Assembly (NCBI GenBank): GCA_950295325.1
Contig: OX485803.1
Coordinates: 57,243,554-57,307,553, forward strand
Direction: 5' to 3'
Source: Polytrichum commune
Lineage: Eukaryota > Streptophyta > Polytrichopsida > Polytrichales > Polytrichaceae
Length of the DNA stretch: 64,000 nucleotides
Shown: positions 36,274 through 46,974 of the stretch, piece by piece
How positions within the stretch are numbered: the first letter of the stretch is position 1
Layout of the letters: the number at the start of each line of letters is the position of its first letter
The notes under the pieces: model-generated
Database searches by the model: none
What the model saw: only the letters and a program-made list of their open reading frames with translations
What the model was told of the DNA's origin: nothing
Program-made: the position numbers and the translations under genes

Positions 36274-39200
36274 TCATTCAACGTGGGTTGCTTCTTCTGC
36301 GATCCGAGCAAGGTTGTCTTTTGCAAAAGTTATGTACTTTTGAGGGATGGACACTGATCCACTATGATTTTTCCGTGGTTTCCATGCTATGAATATGGAA
36401 TCTGTATCTACCCAAGATGGACCGTGCTCAGAATCCACCTTCCACCGAAAGTTAGGGTTTGTATCCCAGCCTGTATAATGCCGAATCACATCTTCATTCC
36501 TTGCCGTCGGTCGGTAGTACTCCACTTGTATTTGTCGAAAATGAGGGCTGGAAGTTACAAAATTGGGTTTGGACAAAGCTCTTGCCACCCACACTGGCTT
36601 CACATATGTCTCGTCTCCAGGACGCAAAATGAGCATATATCCTTCATGACAATCCACTGCAATGCGGAAAGATGGTGGCGGACGACTACTAGCAGGCCCC
36701 ACGTAATGGTCGTCCACATCAAACTCCTCTCGAACCTCTCCATTTTCCAAAAGACTAGCCTCTGAAGCTTGTACATCGACTCGTGTTTGTGGCCAAAATC
36801 CATGCCTCAAAGTATGAGGGCTATCTTGGTGGAGGTCTACCAAGGCGGCACGAACACGTGTCCAATAATGTATCCAACTCCCATAACGATGCCAACATGA
36901 TCCGCCAACATCCGCTATCTTCAAACTCTCCCAATATTGTATAAAGCCTGATATACCTTTCAAAATATCCTCCAAATTCTTCATGGCTATTGGCTTACAA
37001 GGGCTAGGCTCCCCATCCGGTAACATGGTCTTCCCATCCGCATCCACGCGCCACACAAGAAGACCCTCCGGCGGGCTCCAGTCTTGTGTCGTGCACAACA
37101 ACTTGTATTGCATGGCCGGGACACCATCGTCACGCATGTAGAACCGGAATTGTTGTGCCTTCGTATGCCCGATCAATCGGTGAGCTCCACTTCGAATATA
37201 AGGTTCTATAAATGCTTTGAAGTCTGGCACCTCCTCAATCATATGGGGGATGACGGGAACGTTCTCCAAATCCATGTACGACTTCATCAATAATGGGATT
37301 GTAGGAAAATCCTCCTCCCGCAACTTCATGCTCCACCGCCCAAAAGATGCATCAATATCATCGTGCGTGTGGCCTACCAATAGGAAGGACACAAAAACCT
37401 CCTTGAAAATGCCTTTTGCAACCAACAACGATCAATATGCAAATACATATCTGCTTTTATTGTCCTTGGCACAATTGTCCAATTGGACACGCAAAGTTGG
37501 AGGCAACTTCTTGGCAATCACAGGTTCATTGGGTGGCTCGGGCAACGAATGCAAGCATACATCTTTTCCATCCAACACCGCTTCATATAAAGGTGTTGAA
37601 CCCGTGTTCTCAAATAACAATCCTGAAGAATAGGCTGGTGGTTTCTCTAAATCACGTAAAAGCCTTGCAAATGATCCTATCGTGTGGTTTGAATCCGCTG
37701 GATACAAATCAATAGCATAATGAGCAAACTTGACATCACCGTGTCCATGTGCAATCATTCCTGCAATGCCAACCCAACGTGATTAGCATCTATGTATGAA
37801 TAAACCATTATGAAGGAATCCATGTTCTCCAGTACATCACGGAATAAAAAACCACAACATTTAGGGTATGTCATGACATTGTTTCGAAGTTCACCTGTAA
37901 CCGATACAGGCAACTTAAAAAACCCATCCGTGGCCTTGATTCGATTTGCAAAACATGGGGAGGCTGTTTTGGCATGGTCCATTTTGTCATGGATGACCGT
38001 AAGAACCTCCAAGGGCGTGGAGATGGACAAAGCTCTATTTGTGTAGTAATCATTACGGTGTGCCTCTTGCATGTTTACGTGCTTGAAATAGTTCAATTGA
38101 TGCGCTGCATATGACTCGGTACCCATCGTGTGTGCATCCCGAAGGCGCTTCAACTTCTCGCAATTAGAGCACCTGGCAAATTTGTCCCCTCGTCTTTTTG
38201 TAATGTATTCGCTAAAGTTTTGTTTCTTGATTGCACTTAATTTTGACAATAAAATTGGCTCCAACCCAATCTTCTCGCCAACTGCATTAACGTCCAACAA
38301 TATGTCTTTCCATTTTGTGCCTGTGGGAAGAACTTTCTCCACAACCTTTTCACCGGTTGTGAGTGTGCGTGTTTTGTGCGGCATTGCATCAGCAAGGGGG
38401 ACAATGATGGTTGCTAGAGTTGCCATTGCTTGCCTTGTTGCTTCCCTAGGTTTCTTTAAACCCACGTTCCCATGGTGACGGGACCGGCGGCCTTCCTTGG
38501 CATAAGCAGCTTGTCTATAGAAGTCCGCCTTCGACACACCGTAAATGGTGTACCATGCCTTACAACACACGTCTATGCTTTCAATGGTGATTACCTTGCG
38601 ACCCGTCCCATTCACATGTATTGCCCTATGGACATCAAGTTTTTTTGTGGATCTTAGACGAAAATCTCCAAGCCACATTTCTTCACGGATGGCCTTCAAT
38701 TTATCCCTTGGAAACAATTGGCAACAATAATGCACACAACAATCCTTTGTGGCAACTTCTCTTATGGACTCCTCCCCAAGCAGCCTTTGACGTTTACAAT
38801 CAGTTGCAGATGGAGAAGGACGTGCCACAGTATCGTACTTTCTTTGACCCTTGCGTGGCCGCATGTTTGATTGCATTTCCTTTTCGAGTTGCATGTGTCG
38901 TTGCTCATGTTCACGCAAGCTAACTCCATCAGTCGTGACATTCCTCAATGGCCACCTGCGGAGGGAGAACCTATGAGTGGGATCCACCTCAGAAGGAACG
39001 AGTGACTCCAATATGACAATCCCAACGTCCTCGGTGCCAAGCGGATTTTGATCAATGCAATCTTGTGGATGGGTGTTACGACAGATACCCTCCGCCACAA
39101 CAACCCCATTGTCATTAAGAAGTAACACATCCAAATTCACCCATGAAGCTCTTGAAAGCACGGCACACTCTGGAATGGGACAGTCCGGTACGGAACGCGA

Positions 39201-39338
39201 AGGTATATCGAAATGCTCTTCATCTGAACTCTCATCCATAGTAGCCTCCCCGACAATGTCTAGCTCTTCCTCAGATGCAGATGGCCAAGTGGCCATGTCT
39301 TCTCCAGACGAATACCCTCTTCCAGTATACCCATCCAT
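36274..39338 (-). pseudogene. DUF7869-like gene (RNase H-like/transposase-related), two lesions
   Basis: One long frame (~1,020 codons). The start chosen is MDGYTGRGYSS, just after an acceptor-like TGTGTGTAG. Landmarks in order: an acidic N-terminus; a Cys-rich CCVHYCC segment; a KFARCSNCEKLK finger-like motif; VIHDKMDHAKTASP; LRVQLDNCAKDNK; SFLLVGHTHDDIDASFGR. The last three are the conserved acidic/His blocks of DUF7869-type proteins, which resemble DDE/RNase H nucleases of mobile elements; that function is inferred. Two lesions: one base lost from an A run at ~37,756 (LALQE/MIAHGHGD), and TGA at 37,432-37,434 within VFAY-stop-SLLVAKG. Otherwise intact, so recently disabled. It ends with TGA after EEATHVE. 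Confidence 0.7.
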
Positions 39339-39522
39339 TTTGCCTACACACATGAACATGGAACCTTGTAAAGAATTGACAAAAACTATAGGGTCCAATA
39401 GAAAAACACAGAAACCTTATCATAACACATGTTGTATGAATATTATATCGATGGGTTCCAAAAAGATGGAGCGCACAACAGTTTATTCAGGATCCGTCTA
39501 TGCACATCCCCATTGTGTGCAT

Positions 39523-40180
39523 GAGGGTGGGTTTGGGTCGAGCAACCCAAACCTCGTGATAGGATGGGCCTGCTAATCCAGGCCCAACCCGTGACAGGGG
39601 TGGGTTTGGGTCGCTCGACCCAAACCTCGTGACAGGATGGGCCTGGTAATCCAGACCCAACCCTTGATAGGGGTGGGTTTGGGTTGCTCGACCCAAACCT
39701 CGTGACAGGATGGGCCTGCTAATCCAGGCCCAACCCCTGACAGGGGTGGGTTTGGGTCGCTCGCCCCAAACCTCACAATGGAGGTGTGTTTGGGTCGTGC
39801 GACCCAAACCTCATGACAGGATGGGCCTGGCAATCCAGGCCCAGCGCGTGATAGCGGTGGGTTTGGGTCGCTCGACCCAAACCTCATAATGGAGGTGGGT
39901 TTGGGTCGAGCGACCCAAACCTCGTGACAGGATGGGCCTGCTAATCCAGGCCCAACCCGTGACAGGGGTGGGTTTGGGTCGCTCGACCCAAACCTCACAA
40001 TGGAGGTGTGTTTGGGTCGAGCGACCCAAACCTCGTTACAGGATGGGCCTGCTAATCCAGGCCCAGCCCGTGAGAGGGGGTGGGTTTGGGTCAAGCGACC
40101 CAAACCTCGTGACAGGATGGGCCTGCTAATCCAGGCCCAGCCCATGATAGGGGTGGGTTTGGGTCGAGCGACCCAAACAT
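39523..40180. repeat. 73-bp tandem array of the GTTTGGGTCG palindrome
   Basis: Eleven copies of a 22-bp palindrome (arm GTTTGGGTCG, two central bases, reverse-complement arm) start at 39,531, 39,604, 39,677, 39,750, 39,788, 39,861, 39,899, 39,972, 40,010, 40,084 and 40,157. Spacings are 73-74 or 38 bp. The 73-bp units carry a second hairpin, GGGCCTG...CAGGCCC. Central bases are CT, AG or, once, TG. The array lies just upstream of the DUF7869-like gene. Its open frames (WVARPKP, GRATQTH) are repeat artefacts. Confidence 0.95.
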
Positions 40181-40876
40181 TCCGCAAATTCCGCCTTAAA
40201 TTGCGGTAATCTTCCATATTCAGCTACGTGGATACTAATTGGAAGAATTCAGGCCATGCATGGCTGTTGTAATTAGCTACTCATCAACGGATGCATACAC
40301 GAACCTTGCACTCCACCACTACTTGAGAGAGCTTGCAACCATTTCAGAATGGAGAGATGAGAAAAAAGGAGCAAAGTTTGGGGGGTTTGGTACTTTATAC
40401 TACCCGCCTCCGCCTTGGCCTTCCTCTTTGGATCCCTTTCCCGCCCAAACGTAAACCCTAAACCTAAGTTCAAACCTTCTGACAGAATTTCCCGCTTCTT
40501 GTTGGTAATAGAGCATCCATATTTAGCTTGCCTCTTCGTGGCGCCAACCATCAAATGACCTTGGACAACTAACCTCCTAATTCCGCTATTAAATAACTAC
40601 ACAAAATATGATGTGTGGATTTGATTATATGTAGTGTTGTTACCACCAGTGTCCGAAAAGTTTTTGAAGTTATTGAGGTTAATTGCCTACCTCTTTAAAA
40701 GGGCATAGGCTATTTCCCTCATGGCATAGGTTGCATCCTACAATATCAAATTTTTGTAAGTTGAAAACCTTTTGAGTTTTTAAGTTACCTGCCAATTGCC
40801 TTTAAAACTAATTTTTAGTAGGTTAAAATCCTTCATATCTTTTAATGTTGTAGGCTTTAAATTCAAAATTTGAGTA
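40181..40876. other. No gene recognised; possible promoter side of the DUF7869-like gene
   Basis: Mixed DNA with short frames and no domain. No convincing promoter element for either strand was found. Confidence 0.4.
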
Positions 40877-40948
40877 CTAAGTGGTATCCTTGGCAGGAAT
40901 TGAACCTGGCTAAGCCCTTCACCACGTTTGAAGGCCAAGGATTAACCA
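40877..40948 (-). mobile_element. tRNA-like / SINE head
   Basis: On the minus strand GGTTCAATTCCTGCC resembles the RNA polymerase III B box and sits ~35 bases after a GTTGGTTAA-CCTTGG stretch like an A box. No cloverleaf with intact acceptor stem was seen. It is best read as a tRNA-derived SINE head, not a tRNA gene. Confidence 0.4.
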
Positions 40949-41617
40949 ACTCCTTTTTAAAGAGTTGATTATAAGTTATGAAAGGTTGCTAAAATTCAAA
41001 TGAGTTTAAGGGTGAAAGTCCTCACCATCTTCTGATTCAACCTCTATGCGGTGATGGGGCTTGGGCTGTGGTATTTGTAAAGATCGACGGGGAGGGAGTC
41101 AGGGCTATTATTGATATCCGCCTATGTGCCACTCAAGAGCCCCGAGTATTAGCCTAAAGATATGTACTTAGGCCAACTAATTTCCCAATTTGAAGAAGGA
41201 TGAATGGCTAAAATCCGCTCTTTTAAAAACTTTGTAGGCAAAATTTCCTACATGTTTTTTACCACATAGGTTGATATCCTATGTTTTAAAATTGTCCATA
41301 GGCTCTTTGTCCTACACTTTCAAAATTTTATAGGCTAAGTCACAAATTTTGTAGGCTGCATTTACACTAGCCTTAGGCTCTTGGCGGACTATGGTTACCA
41401 CCCTTACATGCTCAACATTAATTTTCAATCCTATGACAGTTAGTGTTAGAAGTAAATGTGTTGCTACCTTCTACTCTCACGTATATTTCTTCTTTTCACA
41501 TCCTTACTAACACTAAATTCAAACATGTCAATGCCACATATTACTATAGCTTATATTTAATGTTTATTACTTTCATATGGTTATTGATATATTGTGTATT
41601 CACTTGTATTTAGTGTA

Positions 41618-41870
41618 TCAAACACTAAATATCATACTTATTGTAGTTGTGTTTTGTACCTATAGTTTTTATTGATTTGGCTTGCCAAAAAAAATGTAGT
41701 CAACTTTATTTGTTTTCACAAATGTTTGATGAAAAATCTAAACATATATAGTTGTATCTATTCAATGCAAGTTGAGCAGAACATGTCCTTAAATACATGT
41801 TGGTGTGTTCTAGTGTCACTACACTAAATAAGATATTTAGAGATTTATACACTAAATATGAACGCATCTA
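41618..41870. mobile_element. MITE family 2, end fragments
   Basis: AAACACTAAATATCAT (41,620s) and CTACACTAAATAAGATATTT (41,820s) are decayed copies of the family 2 terminal repeat in inverted arrangement. The internal homology is lost. Confidence 0.4.
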
Positions 41871-42050
41871 CGACGTAACATAACATACATAACAAACATA
41901 ACATGAAATGTAACCAACGTTCATGTTCATGAATTAGACTATTGTGATATCTATATACATTTGTTTTTAGAACCACAAGCGACTTGGCCCCCTCATTTGA
42001 CCTATGCGCCATTCATTTATGGCTTCGAGTGCAACAAGACACATTTATAT

Positions 42051-42085
42051 ACCCTAAACCCTAAACCCTAAACCCTACACCCTCG
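42051..42085. repeat. Interstitial telomere-type repeat (CCCTAAA)n
   Basis: About four CCCTAAA units, the last decayed. This is the common plant telomere motif. It is too short for a chromosome end and sits ~20 bases before MITE family 3. Confidence 0.85.
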
Positions 42086-42106
42086 TAGTTGTTCAGGGTT
42101 GCTTCC

Positions 42107-42671
42107 CACGGGTAGGTCACTTAATGCATTTTAAAAACGACGTGCGGCATAATATAGAGAGGATTGAAATCATTTGAAATAAAAATTATAAAGGAATTCC
42201 AAATAATGAAGGGGCCATTAAATGTAGACAATCCCATTATAAGTAAGTTAGATGGACATAAAATGTGGGCCATTATTTTTTTGTAAAATTAATATAGGGG
42301 CTGAAGATAAGGTTCCTAGAAGGTATTTTTAGTATAATGTTTGCTATGATCTCCTATGTGTTTTCTTCATAACTTTGTTTGCAATGATATTATTGTTTGC
42401 ACCCTTCTTTGTTTCCATGGTTTCCCTTAACACTCGTCAATGCGTTAGGAAGTAGATTAGCTTTTATTACTTAAAAGGAATATAGAGTACAAAAAATTGC
42501 AGTGACTTGGACAATATAAGTAATGGAAGGGTGCAAACAAATGGGCCATTTTTGAAATTCAAGTAATTATAGGGAGGCTTTAATTCAACCCTTGAAGGTA
42601 AATAGCCCCAAAACAAAAAAACCCTGAGCCGCACGTGGTGCACAAAAATGCCTTAGAGTGACCTACCCGTG
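42107..42671. mobile_element. MITE family 3, intact copy (565 bp)
   Basis: The termini are perfect 15-bp inverted repeats, CACGGGTAGGTCACT and AGTGACCTACCCGTG. The flanks TTGCTTCC (42,099-42,106) and TGGCTTCC (42,672-42,679) form an 8-bp target duplication with one mismatch. Homologous pieces lie at 26.2-26.7 kb and 28.1-28.3 kb. No coding. Confidence 0.82.
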
Positions 42672-43490
42672 TGGCTTCCATATAGAACACCATCTACTGT
42701 AATTTGTGCCTCATTTCCTAATAAGATATGTTGTTTAATATATGTGGAGGGATCATCCAACAACAAAGTGATTGCTTAAATGGCTTCATATAATGTTGAA
42801 CTCCACATATTAGTATTTGATAGCTTCATATTTGTATACATGGTGCTTCTCTCATTTACTATCACTATATTCAATATTTGTAGACTTTATCTTGTCTCAA
42901 CTAAATATATGAACAACAACAACATTGTCTAATGTTTGGGTCGTCCTACCTAAACCATCTTCATATGAGTTCTTAATTGGGTTCTTCAGCAAAAACACCC
43001 GCTTCAATATATTTGTATCTCATAAATATGTAAACTTGTAAATATGTTAATGTTCCATCATGCTATAAATCAAACAACATCTTTGTTGCTTTTCGCAAAC
43101 AACAATGATATTAAGTTGTCAACACTTAATATTGCATAATTCCATATTATAATGAATGACACTACATAAACTTGTATAATTAGATTTAGTTCAATGGTAT
43201 GTGTTAACGGATCCATCGTAGGCTATAGCATTGTCCTTTACCAACAACCTTCATAGATAATTACAATATATAACTCGAAACCATTCATTGTGTAAATGGT
43301 TACCATAGTTATATTATTCCATTATGTAATTGCCTACGAGGATTGCAATATAATTATTAAATACTCCTCTTAGTCTAGTATCTATCATTCTCGATTCATG
43401 CATATGTGTAGATTACTAAAATTACAAAACCAATACAGTTTCATTATTTGATATTAGCAAATCCATCGGGGGACCATTAAATTAAAAACC
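42672..43490. other. No gene recognised
   Basis: AT-rich DNA. At 42,937 lies a diverged palindrome (GTTTGGGTCG-TC-CTACCTAAAC) in the ATATGAG-flanked context also seen at 17.4 and 53.8 kb. Confidence 0.45.
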
Positions 43491-43495
43491 TTAGG

Positions 43496-43504
43496 CTATA
43501 AAGG
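43496..43504 (+). promoter_or_regulatory. Possible TATA box of gene A
   Basis: CTATAAAGG lies ~60-70 bases before an abrupt rise in GC content and ~230 bases before a pyrimidine-rich stretch that would suit a 5' leader. The strand agrees with gene A downstream. No other promoter evidence is available. Confidence 0.35.
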
Positions 43505-43559
43505 TTTTTTAGTATCCTCAAGGATGGTATGGGATAGGTGGCTAAAGGATACCCACCTG

Positions 43560-43985
43560 CGAGGCCTATCGACCGTCGATGGGCCTGGGGCTCTCCAATG
43601 GCTCAGATTGTGTATTCGTTTGGGCCATGGAACGCCCCGTGACACGTGGCGGCCATGAGCCGAACGGACACGAAAGGCGCCGGCCCGAATGGGTCCCGCC
43701 CTTGAGTGACCTTCCCCCTTTCACTCTCCCCTCCGCACTTTCTCCTTCTCTCTCCTCCGCTCCAAGCTCCTCCTCCTTTGTATGTTCCTCATACTTTCTG
43801 GAGGCGCCGCCGCTCTTGAAAGCGCCGCCTCCTCCCTTGCATTCTCTCTCTCCTTGTCGAACTCGCATTCCCTCTCTCCTTCCCTCTTCATCATTATCTC
43901 ATTCTCTCTTTCACTCCTCCTCTTCTTTTGATCTATTTTGTTGTTCATTGAGTGCGCATTGAGCGAGTTCTGAGTGTAGTATGAG
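43560..43985 (+). other. GC-rich then pyrimidine-rich leader, probable 5' untranslated exon of gene A
   Basis: GC-rich from ~43,560, then CT-rich with many CTCTC/CCTCC words (43,720-43,925), as in many plant 5' leaders. Its open frame (43,579-43,962) is low-complexity Ser/Pro/Leu and I do not call it a gene. The first recognisable coding exon begins right after an acceptor at 45,333. Confidence 0.4.
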
Positions 43986-44552
43986 TTTTAGGGTTTGTTT
44001 TTGTATTAAAGTCTATACATTTTAGCCATTTCAGAACGTCTTTGTTGTTTTGGAGTGTGAGTGTTGTTTCAAAGTGGTTGTGTCAGTTCCTCCTAGTCTT
44101 AGAAACATTCATGTGTGAGTGTAGAGTGATTTCGGAATTAGAATGATTGTTCGAAAATCAGGGTGCATGTGTGGCCTTCAGATAGCTTCTTTGTTCATGT
44201 TTGTAAACACTTGTTACATTCAGAGTGAATGTTTGTGAAAGCTTCTTCAATTCAGAGTGAATGTTTGTGAGGCGTTCTTAGTTTTCTGATATCCAATCCT
44301 TTCTAGAATCAGCTTCCAAGACTAGCTTGTTAGAACTGCTTCCAACAGCAGCTTGTTGTGTAGTTTGCAAAGCAAGGTGATTTCTTCAACTTCTTTATGT
44401 GTGTCAATTTCTTTAGAGTTTCGCAACATCTACAATGCATAAGCATTGTATATGCTGCGTAAACACATTATAAAGGTCTCTGGAATCAAAAGTGTTTCGA
44501 GAGACGACCCAAACTTCAGTTTGAAACCCTAAAACACTAAACTCTGCAGCTG

Positions 44553-45309
44553 GTTTGGGTAGAGCGACCCAAACTCTCCAGCTGGTTTGGATCGTTTGAC
44601 CCAAACTCTGAAGATGGTTTGGGTCGTTCGACCCAAACTCTAAAGATGGTTTGGGTCGTGGGCGCCAATCCATCTGCAGAGTTTGGGTCGCTCGACCCAA
44701 ACCATAAGCATTGTTTGGATCTAGGGTTTAGCCAAACTCCGCATCAAATGTTCATTTATAATTAATTTAATCATCATATTGGGTGAATATCTAACCCTAT
44801 CGACCCAATCCATCTGCAGAGTTTGGGTCGCTCGACCCAAACTAGCACATGCTTTGGGTCGCTCGACCCAATCCATCTGCAGAGTTTGGGTCGTTCGACC
44901 CAAACAGCGCATGAAATGGTAATTCATAATTTAGGTAATCATCATCTTGGATATGATCTAAGGCCATAGCCGATCATTCCATACCGCTACAAAGTTTGGG
45001 TCGAACGACCCAAACTCTGCGTAAATTTTTACTGCTTACGAACAATACTTACACTTATAAACAACAACTCAAACACCCAAGCAATAATGAAATGACCCAC
45101 AACTAGAACAGTAGCTCGTGATGATTGTTGTATCCATGAACTTAAAGATTGGTTTTCGTAGCCAAATAATATATTATTCATTAGCCATTGTAGGCACAGG
45201 TTTGGGTCGTTCGACCCAAACTTGTGAAAAGTAACCCCATATATAAATGTTACTAAACCCAGACATAAGCCTATATGATTTGAAAGAGTTTGGGTCGCCC
45301 GACCGAAAC
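44553..45309. repeat. Cluster of GTTTGGGTCG palindromes in the presumed 5' intron of gene A
   Basis: About nine palindromes, at 44,553, 44,585, 44,617, 44,681, 44,821, 44,853, 44,884, 44,994, 45,200 and 45,288 (several with one or two mismatches). Central bases include AG, TT, CT, AA and CC. Flanking words such as AATCCATCTGCAGA recur, so some copies spread together with their flanks. Confidence 0.9.
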
Positions 45310-45333
45310 TAACATATGTATTTCTACTTGCAG

Positions 45334-46661
45334 ATGCCCCCCAAGAAAAGACATGGAGAACGATGGTTCAAGCCGGCACTAGACGCGATCTGGCAGGAGC
45401 ACGAAACTCCTAAAAACCAATCCTACGTAGCAAAAGAAGACCTTGTAATTGCATGGTCCTTTCTTGTAGTAAAGGCAGCTCAATTCAAAATCCTCCTTGT
45501 TTTGAAGGTTGGCACGGAGGAGCAACACACATGGGATGCTTTGACGGGATGGGAGGTGGCATCAGTTCATGCTCTAGGAGAGCACGTTGACGTCATCTTG
45601 GAAAACTCTTCTCTGGAAAATGTGCACATGTTCATGCATGAGCAAGCCGAGCCATTCGATCCGGTATACGTGAAGGAATCCTGCGCTGAGCCAGACATTG
45701 TTAAACCGGATACAATCTTCATAGATGCGATCATTTCAAACACGAAGGTTGCAACCAGGTTCACTAAACTTAAGCAGGCAATCAACGCAATAAACAAGAC
45801 CCAGCAAAGCAAGTCAAAATCTCAACAAGCTGTGAGGCGCAAGGCGACTGCTGAAGAGGGCGCAGGGTCGTCAAGACCTCAAACAGTGAGGAAGCCCCGA
45901 CCGGTTCCAGCTGACTCGAGGAGAACAACACCTATGGCAACTCCTGCTGATAGTGAAACACCGACGCATCACAAAGTCGGCAGACGACACCATCTAAGAG
46001 GCCGAGAGAGTCAGTATCTGCCATGACAGATGAGCCTGTTTCACCGGAGCTACGTATGCCCAAGCCCGGGGAAGGAGTGGAGCCATCGGAGATCCAGAAA
46101 ATACTCAACAATTTCGACACCAAGTGTTTACATTGTTTTTTCATGGGCAGGGAATTCAAGTTTGATGTCAACATCGCACAATGCCACCTAGCGCCACCAG
46201 AGAAGTGCGTTCGGGCAAAGGAAGATGCGTATGTTGATTGGTTAATCGCCCAGATGGTGAGCGACCAGTTTAAACATGATAGGCAGACTATTGTTGTCAT
46301 GCCTCAGGGACACAAAAGAATGCCTACACCGGATATGTAGCCTTCTATAGAGAAAGGCGATTTTTGGCTAATTGACGGTCAGCACAGTGTTGAAGCTTCA
46401 AAGAAACTTCAACTGATGACGGAGTGGAATGATCCCAATGGTCTAAAGGAAAAATTGAAGGTATGGAAGGCATTGGTCGTGTGGTCGGACGACGAAACCC
46501 GGCTCAGCGATATCTCCCGCTATTTCAACATGAATAACAAGAAGCGGGCATATCAAGCTTCTTGGATTAGGAACATCATGGCATCGCGGGATGTGTGGGA
46601 GTTCTACGGCCGGCCTCCCAAGGAAAGGGAGAATGCAAAAGACAAGAATCCAAAGTGGGAG
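45334..46661 (+). CDS. Gene A exon 1: basic N-terminus and DGQH motif
   Basis: The ATG directly follows a canonical acceptor (TTTCTACTTGCAG), so the start is MPPKKRHGERW. An N-terminal region of ~190 residues leads into a basic Ser/Arg/Pro stretch. A 1-base frameshift near 45,960 moves the reading to the frame SRQTTPSKRPRESVSAMTDE. An in-frame TAG (46,338-46,340) precedes GDFWLIDGQHSVEASKKLQ, a motif like the 'DGQHR' loop of ParB/DndB-superfamily proteins; that link is inferred from the motif. The exon ends at GAG|GTGAGC (46,661/46,662), phase 0. Paralog C keeps the same region without stops. Confidence 0.65.
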
Positions 46662-46684
46662 GTGAGCATTGTTTCTCAAACAGA

Positions 46685-46866
46685 GTTTGGGTCGCTCGAC
46701 CCAAACTTTGTGTTTCTTCATACAGTTTGGGTCGCTCGACCCAAACTTTGGGTTTCTTCATACAGTTTGGGTCGCTCGACCCAAACTTTGCGTTTCTTCA
46801 TACAGTTTGGGTCGCTCGACCCAAACTTTGTGTTTCTTCATACAGTTTGGGTCGCTCGATCCAAAC
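46685..46866. repeat. 40-bp tandem array in gene A intron 1
   Basis: Five 22-bp palindromes at 46,685, 46,725, 46,765, 46,805 and 46,845, exactly 40 bp apart. Each is joined by an 18-bp linker ending TTTCTTCATACAG, itself acceptor-like. The last copy has one arm mismatch. Confidence 0.97.
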
Positions 46867-46974
46867 CTTGTGTTTTAGTTTGTGTTTGTCTACGCAGTTT
46901 GTTGTTCATCATTTTTCTTCTTTGTTTGGAAACAACATATTGAGAATTAACACACATTCTATGCTCTTGTGCAG

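Noticed and set aside
39523-40217. Long minus- and plus-strand open frames (WVARPKP, GRATQTH peptides) as a repeat protein
   Set aside because: They are open in several frames because the 73-bp palindrome unit lacks stops. The peptide is the translation of the DNA repeat, with no sign of selection on protein.
40877-40948. Functional tRNA gene
   Set aside because: Box A- and B-like words are present, but no acceptor stem or complete cloverleaf could be drawn, so I call it SINE-like.
43579-43962. 127-codon plus-strand frame upstream of gene A
   Set aside because: Low-complexity Ser/Pro/Leu from a CT-rich tract, also open on the other strand. More likely an untranslated leader.
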